From: an uncultured Lachnospiraceae bacterium
GTDB taxonomy: Bacteria > Bacillota > Clostridia > Lachnospirales > Lachnospiraceae
Direction of reading: 5' to 3'
Assembly: GCA_949935685.1 (NCBI GenBank)
Contig: CATLGN010000004.1
Coordinates: 1 to 18,257 of the forward strand
Length of the DNA: 18,257 nucleotides
The position numbers and the translations under genes are program-made. The notes below the pieces were generated by a model, which worked only from the letters and a program-made list of their open reading frames with translations, did not search any database and was not told the DNA's origin. Positions 15,068 through 18,257 of the stretch are shown here, in pieces; position 1 is the first letter of the stretch, and every line of letters starts with the position of its first letter.

Positions 15068-15385
15068 TCAAATTTTCTTTTTCTTCGAAGTTGGAAGTTC
15101 GTCATACATAGCATTAAACAAATCCGTTAAGAATTCTTTATTATCAACATCCTCAACCAACAACATTTCTTTTGCTCCCTTGTAGGGTAATTCATACGAA
15201 GTTGTTGGCATATGACTAATCGCTGATTTTATCGGTTTAACAAGCAATCTATCGTCATAGATACCGCCCACATTCTTTCCACGATAATAGATGATGTATT
15301 CTCCCATCATTGCCTTGTATGTTATTTCTTCCAATTCAGATAGTTGTTCTAATATAAAATCTAAATACTCTTTACTCGAAGCCAT
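15068..15385 (-). CDS. TfoX N-terminal domain protein
   Basis: This 105-residue protein matches the TfoX-N domain: MASSKEYLDFILEQLSELEE, then AMMGEYIIYYRGKNVGGIYDD in the place of the RxMFGGYGLY element, then ELPYKGAKEMLLVEDVDN. Members carrying only this domain are common in Firmicutes and their function is unknown; the link to competence comes from the proteobacterial two-domain TfoX and should not be assumed here. The start at 15385 is set by GGAGGATAAT directly before ATG; a longer in-frame ATG at 15427 would overlap the toxin gene and has no ribosome site. The gap to the toxin gene is 22 nt, so it may be the third gene of the toxin-antitoxin transcript. The tail SKKKKI is strongly basic. 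Confidence 0.85.
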   Translation of the reverse strand: MASSKEYLDFILEQLSELEEITYKAMMGEYIIYYRGKNVGGIYDDRLLVKPIKSAISHMPTTSYELPYKGAKEMLLVEDVDNKEFLTDLFNAMYDELPTSKKKKI

Positions 15386-15407
15386 ATTATCCTCCACAAA
15401 TCGGGCT

Positions 15408-15749
15408 TTATCGCTCTGTATCGTCAAACGACATATCCGTTAGAGCCGCAATCTGGTCTCTCCGCCCATAAATCACTGCCGTAATCCATACTGCCTTCTT
15501 GTCCTCGTCAATCAGATAATAAACAAGAAAATTCTTGAATGGCATTTTGTGAATTTCTTTCGTATGCCACGGTTCTTCTTCTGTAAGACGGTAGCGTGAC
15601 GGCATAAAATCCAGCTTTGCGATTTCACTTTGCAGAGTGTCTGCCCATTTTCGTGCCGTTTCCGGTGCAAACAGCACTTTGGAAATATACTGCACGATTT
15701 CTTCAATTTGCCCGATTGACTGTGAGGTCAGCTTCACTTCATACCGCAT
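15408..15749 (-). CDS. Type II toxin, RelE/ParE family
   Basis: This 113-residue protein has the compact RelE/ParE fold: MRYEVKLTSQSIGQIEEIVQYI as the opening strand and helix, SRYRLTEEEPWHTKEIHKMPF in the middle, and the ending strands FLVYYLIDEDKKAVWITAVIYGRRDQ, read across residues ~73-98. The C-terminal IYGRRDQ is typical. RelE members cut mRNA on the ribosome and ParE members poison gyrase; the sequence does not settle which. The start lies two bases after the antitoxin stop, so the pair is translationally linked. The order antitoxin-toxin and the antitoxin type (RelB/DinJ) favour an mRNA-cutting activity, which is an inference. Confidence 0.88.
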   Translation of the reverse strand: MRYEVKLTSQSIGQIEEIVQYISKVLFAPETARKWADTLQSEIAKLDFMPSRYRLTEEEPWHTKEIHKMPFKNFLVYYLIDEDKKAVWITAVIYGRRDQIAALTDMSFDDTER

Positions 15750-15751
15750 AC

Positions 15752-16048
15752 TTAAATATTCTCACGAATTTTGGCAAAGGCTTCGTCAACGGAAAGTCCT
15801 TCTCCTGACTTTGCCTGATGATATCCTTTTTCCATCATTGCATTAAATTGAGCGTCCGTCATACTGTCTCTTGTAGGCAGACTCGGCACAGTGAGAGAAT
15901 ACGGAACGCCGCCCGTCATAATAATCTGTCTGTATAAGGTATCAATCAAAACGGAAACAGGAAGTCCAATCTTATCCAAAACTGCCTCCGCCTGCCGTTT
16001 AATCTCAGGCTGCACACGAGCCGTTACATTTGCACTTTTTGTTGCCAT
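15752..16048 (-). CDS. Type II antitoxin, RelB/DinJ family
   Basis: This 98-residue protein begins MATKSANVTARVQPEIKRQA, the ribbon-helix-helix DNA-binding opening typical of RelB/DinJ antitoxins. LDKIGLPVSVLIDTLYRQI completes that domain, and the C-terminal half (from about residue 55) would wrap and neutralise the toxin. The start at 16048 follows AAAGGACGGTG and begins at the conserved motif; a longer in-frame ATG at 16117 would lie within the promoter and operator. It is expected to repress its own operon through the inverted repeat at 16082-16112. The gene is immediately followed by the toxin gene. Confidence 0.9.
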   Translation of the reverse strand: MATKSANVTARVQPEIKRQAEAVLDKIGLPVSVLIDTLYRQIIMTGGVPYSLTVPSLPTRDSMTDAQFNAMMEKGYHQAKSGEGLSVDEAFAKIRENI

Positions 16049-16074
16049 AATACGCACCGTCCTTTCTTTCATTG

Positions 16075-16103
16075 ATGATAGCATATTGTATGGCTGATTG
16101 CAA
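16075..16103 (-). promoter_or_regulatory. Promoter of the toxin-antitoxin operon
   Basis: Read on the minus strand, TTGCAA (16103-16098) and TATCAT (16080-16075) are separated by exactly 17 bases, and the -10 has the extended TG (TGCTATCAT). The -35 lies in the spacer of an inverted repeat and the right arm fills the space between the hexamers, an ideal place for self-repression. Confidence 0.7.
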
Positions 16104-16112
16104 TACAATATG
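16082..16112 (-). promoter_or_regulatory. Inverted-repeat operator of the toxin-antitoxin operon
   Basis: CATATTGTAT (16082-16091) and ATACAATATG (16103-16112) are perfect 10-bp inverted copies with an 11-base spacer. They straddle the promoter of the antitoxin gene. The antitoxin has a ribbon-helix-helix domain and such proteins bind paired sites of this kind, so autoregulation is the expected use. Confidence 0.75.
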
Positions 16113-16185
16113 TACATATCTTAAAAAGTTTACAAATTTGACCACTTCGACTACACTCGCAACTTAATGACTTCTTGAATACTTG

Positions 16186-16221
16186 CCGAAAAAGAAAAAC
16201 TGCCATCAGTTGACAGCAGTT
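16186..16221 (-). terminator. Terminator-like hairpin on the minus strand, with no intact gene ahead of it
   Basis: Read on the minus strand, AACTGC (16221-16216) pairs with GCAGTT (16203-16198) around a 12-base loop, and TTTCTTTTTC follows (16197-16188). It looks like an intrinsic terminator pointing towards the toxin-antitoxin promoter. The only coding trace ahead of it is the orphan C-terminus at 16241-16300. Confidence 0.55.
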
Positions 16222-16240
16222 CTCTTTTGGTTGGTATCCG

Positions 16241-16300
16241 TTAAGAATACACAATATCATTCAATACAATTTCATCGGCACAGGCTCGAATGTTATCGTC
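16241..16300 (-). pseudogene. Orphan C-terminal fragment, 19 codons and a stop
   Basis: On the minus strand, the codons from 16300 to the TAA at 16241 read DDNIRACADEIVLNDIVYS and are followed 20 bases later by a terminator-like hairpin. Two stop codons (TAA TAG) lie directly before the fragment and it has no start. It therefore looks like the end of a lost gene cut at the edge of the AT-rich block. The rest of the gap from 16118 to 16436 holds no gene that I can see. The family is not recognised, and chance cannot be excluded for such a short piece. Confidence 0.3.
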
Positions 16301-16364
16301 CTATTAAAGTATAGCCTTCCGGCCACAGTACTTGTTCCTGGCGCAAAAACCGGCAGAATGCCAG

Positions 16365-16393
16365 TTGAAATCTCCCATGGAAAATGGTAATCT
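16365..16393 (+). promoter_or_regulatory. Candidate promoter of the DJ-1/PfpI gene
   Basis: TTGAAA (16365-16370) and TAATCT (16388-16393) are separated by 17 bases, with TG in the extended -10 position. The -10 matches the consensus only partly. The leader would be about 37 nt. Confidence 0.45.
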
Positions 16394-16436
16394 GTACCTG
16401 TAGAGTTGTTTCATACAGGAAAGGCGGTTATATCAT

Positions 16437-16988
16437 ATGAGTAAAGTATGCATCTTCTTCGCGGAAGGATATGAAGAGATAGAAGCGCTGACGGTGGTGG
16501 ATCTGCTGCGCCGCAGCGGCATCGACACGGCGATGGTATCGGTTACGGGCGACAGGACCGTGACGAGTTCCCACGGCGTTCCGGTCGTTATGGACAGCCT
16601 GTTTGCGGAGACGGATTTTTCCGACACGGAAATGCTCGTATTGCCGGGCGGTATGCCGGGCACGAAAAATCTGGAGGCCTGCGCTCCCCTGATGGCGCTG
16701 GTGGACGACTTTTATCAGAAGGGAAAGTATGTGGCGGCGATTTGCGCGGCACCGAGTATTCTGGGGCACAGAGGTATGCTGAAAGGCAGGCGGGCCTGCT
16801 CCTTCCCGGAATTTGAGAGCCATCTGGAAGGAGCCGAAGTGACGCATGGCAGTGTGGAGATTGCGGATAAGGTGATTACGGCAAGGGGAATGGGCTGCGC
16901 CATTGATTTTGGTCTGGCGATTACGGCTGTTTTCCAGGGCAGGGATGCGGCGGATGCTTTGGCGAAAAAGATTGTATATCGGGACTAA
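16437..16988 (+). CDS. DJ-1/PfpI family protein
   Basis: This 183-residue protein has the DJ-1 core. It opens with MSKVCIFFAEGYEEIEALTV, where Glu16 matches the Glu that hydrogen-bonds the active cysteine. LVLPGGMPGTKNL follows, then the nucleophile elbow AAICAAPSILG with Cys103. The C-terminal ITARGMGCAIDFGLAI is typical of the DJ-1 (YajL/ThiJ) branch rather than of PfpI proteases. Proposed activities in the family include glyoxalase III-like removal of methylglyoxal and protection of thiols from oxidation. These are disputed, so only the family is certain. AGGAAAGGCGG precedes the ATG by 8 nt. The gene resumes plus-strand, GC-rich coding after the AT-rich block. The following gene begins within or just after its end. 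Confidence 0.93.
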   Translation: MSKVCIFFAEGYEEIEALTVVDLLRRSGIDTAMVSVTGDRTVTSSHGVPVVMDSLFAETDFSDTEMLVLPGGMPGTKNLEACAPLMALVDDFYQKGKYVAAICAAPSILGHRGMLKGRRACSFPEFESHLEGAEVTHGSVEIADKVITARGMGCAIDFGLAITAVFQGRDAADALAKKIVYRD

Positions 16989-17697
16989 AAGAGAATTCTG
17001 CCCTTCGGGTTTTTCCGCCTGCGGCCGGGCGTTTCGGCGGTATGTGCGCAAACGGTGCCGGTTTTGCGTGGGTATGCTGTTATTTGTTCTGGCGGTTGTC
17101 ACGTATCTGGCGTACCGGTGGAATGTGATTCCGCACAGAGCATACGACAGCGCTGTGTTCGGCATTGAAAACGCCAAAAGCAGTCAGGACCGGGACGGGG
17201 ACGGCATCGACGATCAGACCGATATTCTGGCGGGGGCAAGGGCGTATACGGCGACAGAGCCGAAATATCGGAGCCGGTATTATGAGGGCGGTTATCCCGA
17301 CGACGGCTATGGCGTCTGTACGGATGTGGTGGCGTTTGCGCTGCGGGACGCCGGCTTTGATCTGATGGCGCTGGTGGATGCCGACATCCGACAGCATCCG
17401 GCGGATTATGAGATTACGGAGCCGGATCCCAATATTGATTTCCGGCGTGTGCGGAATCTGCGCGTTTATCTGGAGCGCAATGCGATTTCCCTGACAACGG
17501 ATCTCTCGGCGATTGCGCAGTGGCAGGGCGGCGACATTGTCGTGTTCCGCCGGCACATCGGCATTGTATCCGATCGCCGCAACAAAAACGGGGTCCCTTT
17601 TGTTATCCACAATGCGAATCCGCTGCAATGCGGATACGAGGAGGATATACTGGAAACCTGGGGCGAGATTGTGGGACATTATCGGATGAGTGAATAG
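16954..17697 (+). CDS. DUF1287 domain protein, membrane-anchored
   Basis: The frame gives 247 residues from the ATG at 16954, which overlaps the DJ-1 gene by 35 bases. The start is uncertain: 16903 (ATG), 17044 (GTG) and 17073 (ATG) are also possible and none has a strong ribosome site. A basic stretch (RRYVRKRCR) and one membrane helix (about 39-54) put the rest outside the cell. A DRDGDGIDDQTD segment (79-90), which looks like a calcium-binding loop, leads into the DUF1287 domain. That domain contains GVCTDVVAFALRDAGFD with Cys122, RHIGIVSD with His201, and PFVIHNANP with His219. The Cys/His pattern recalls NlpC/P60-type cysteine hydrolases, suggesting work on cell wall, but activity is unproven. 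It is probably co-transcribed with the DJ-1 gene. Confidence 0.8.
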   Translation: MLWRKRLYIGTKREFCPSGFSACGRAFRRYVRKRCRFCVGMLLFVLAVVTYLAYRWNVIPHRAYDSAVFGIENAKSSQDRDGDGIDDQTDILAGARAYTATEPKYRSRYYEGGYPDDGYGVCTDVVAFALRDAGFDLMALVDADIRQHPADYEITEPDPNIDFRRVRNLRVYLERNAISLTTDLSAIAQWQGGDIVVFRRHIGIVSDRRNKNGVPFVIHNANPLQCGYEEDILETWGEIVGHYRMSE

Positions 17698-17710
17698 AAA
17701 CGGAGGCGGC

Positions 17711-18079
17711 ATGTGGGAAACGGCCTGTGACCGGAAGAATGCGAAGAAAAAGCTGTACCGCCAGTTTTTCATATTGGATGTGTTACTGCTTCCCTATGTG
17801 TGGGATACGGTCAGGCAGATGTTTGGCATATCGTTTTCTCTGTTTCCCGGTTACTTGGGCTTATGGTATTTCCCGGCATTTATCCTTCGTTGGATTGTTG
17901 TTACATATGTGTGGCCGCTTTATCTGACGCTGGCCTATATGAATTATTTTATAGACGATTATAAAGCGGGATGCCTGGACCGGAGGGAAGTATTCCGGGT
18001 GCTGGCATTGCTGTTAATCTGTATTGCGGGGCTTTGCTCCGTGGAAACATTTTACTGGGAGCGGATATGGGTGACGTAG
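17711..18079 (+). CDS. Small integral membrane protein, function unknown
   Basis: This 122-residue protein has a charged start (ETACDRKNAKKKLYRQ) and about three hydrophobic stretches (near 20-31, 45-75 and 99-112), including FFILDVLLLPYVW and VLALLLICIAGLC. I do not recognise the family. ATG 17711 has GGAGG only four bases away, which is short; a GTG at 17690, inside the last codons of the DUF1287 gene, would add seven residues but has no ribosome site. It follows the DUF1287 gene by 13 nt and precedes the NSS transporter by 13 nt, so it sits in one operon. It is much larger than the ~30-residue small subunits known for some NSS transporters, so a subunit role is only a guess. Confidence 0.7.
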   Translation: MWETACDRKNAKKKLYRQFFILDVLLLPYVWDTVRQMFGISFSLFPGYLGLWYFPAFILRWIVVTYVWPLYLTLAYMNYFIDDYKAGCLDRREVFRVLALLLICIAGLCSVETFYWERIWVT

Positions 18080-18092
18080 AAAGGATACGGTG

Positions 18093-18257
18093 ATGGAACG
18101 AGAGAATTTCGGATCCCGTCTGGGATTTATACTGGTCAGTGCGGGGTGTGCGATTGGAATTGGCAATGTATGGCGGTTTCCCTATGTGGCGGGACAGAGC
18201 GGCGGCGCGGTTTTTGTATTTTTTTATCTGCTGTTTCTGCTTTGTATGGGCGTGCCG
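18093..18257 (+). CDS. Na+-dependent transporter, NSS/SNF family, 5' end only
   Basis: The first 55 codons are present and the gene runs off the right edge. The N-terminus FGSRLGFILVSAGCAIGIGN then VWRFPYVAGQSGGAVFVFFY is the signature first membrane helix of neurotransmitter:sodium symporters, which take up amino acids or related amines with Na+. The Gly-Ala-Ile-Gly-Ile-Gly-Asn stretch supplies backbone and Asn ligands for the two sodium ions in the solved bacterial relative LeuT. In this protein Cys occupies the LeuT position between Gly and Ala (CAIGIGN), so the substrate may differ from leucine. AAAGGATACGGTG precedes ATG 18093. The substrate cannot be told from this piece. Confidence 0.93.
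   Translation, partial: MERENFGSRLGFILVSAGCAIGIGNVWRFPYVAGQSGGAVFVFFYLLFLLCMGVP

Noticed and set aside
15386..15427. A longer TfoX-N protein start at 15427.
   Set aside because: It overlaps the toxin gene and has no ribosome site, whereas GGAGG precedes ATG 15385 at good spacing.

Overview
The window looks like the chromosome of a Gram-positive anaerobe of the Clostridia, most likely a Lachnospiraceae-type gut bacterium. The evidence is strong AGGAGG-type ribosome sites, a PPi-type phosphofructokinase, a short clostridial-type glycogen/maltodextrin phosphorylase, lipoprotein solute-binding proteins and LacI-type control. This placement is from protein character only; no rRNA or other marker gene is present. 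Most of the window is moderately GC-rich and coded on the plus strand. The block from about 13.9 to 16.3 kb is clearly more AT-rich and coded on the minus strand.

Layout. 1-388: 3' end of a TIM-barrel-like gene of uncharacterised family. 562-1791: PPi-type phosphofructokinase with its own extended -10 promoter and a terminator. 1886-4195: glycogen/maltodextrin phosphorylase, followed by a very strong hairpin. 4333-9127: a maltodextrin-type ABC operon with promoter, three tandem 12-bp LacI-type operators, binding lipoprotein, intercistronic hairpin, two permeases and 4-alpha-glucanotransferase 1. No ATPase gene lies in the cluster. 9150-13363: a second unit with a promoter, leader hairpin, nested palindrome, LacI-family regulator, 4-alpha-glucanotransferase 2, and a lipoprotein that joins an alpha/beta-hydrolase to a PsbP/DcrB-like domain and overlaps the glucanotransferase by 4 nt.

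13427-16300: a minus-strand group of a CYTH phosphatase-like protein, GNAT acetyltransferase, TfoX-N protein, and a ParE/RelE toxin with RelB/DinJ antitoxin behind a promoter embedded in an inverted repeat. A 19-residue orphan C-terminus with a terminator sits at the far edge. The AT-rich part is probably acquired DNA. 16437-18257: plus-strand DJ-1/PfpI protein, a DUF1287 membrane-anchored protein, a small membrane protein and the 5' end of an Na+-dependent NSS-family transporter.

How it works together (inference from families). Maltodextrins are captured by the lipoprotein and imported by the two permeases, powered by an ATPase encoded elsewhere. The two glucanotransferases rearrange them, phosphorylase releases glucose-1-phosphate, and the PPi-dependent phosphofructokinase carries the carbon into glycolysis while saving ATP. 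The LacI-family protein between the two glucanotransferase genes is the natural candidate for binding the three AACGTT-centred sites at the transport promoter. I found no CRISPR array, tRNA, rRNA or intact transposase. The most unusual items are the triple operator, the hairpin and palindrome in the regulator's leader, and the glucanotransferase-coupled hydrolase lipoprotein.
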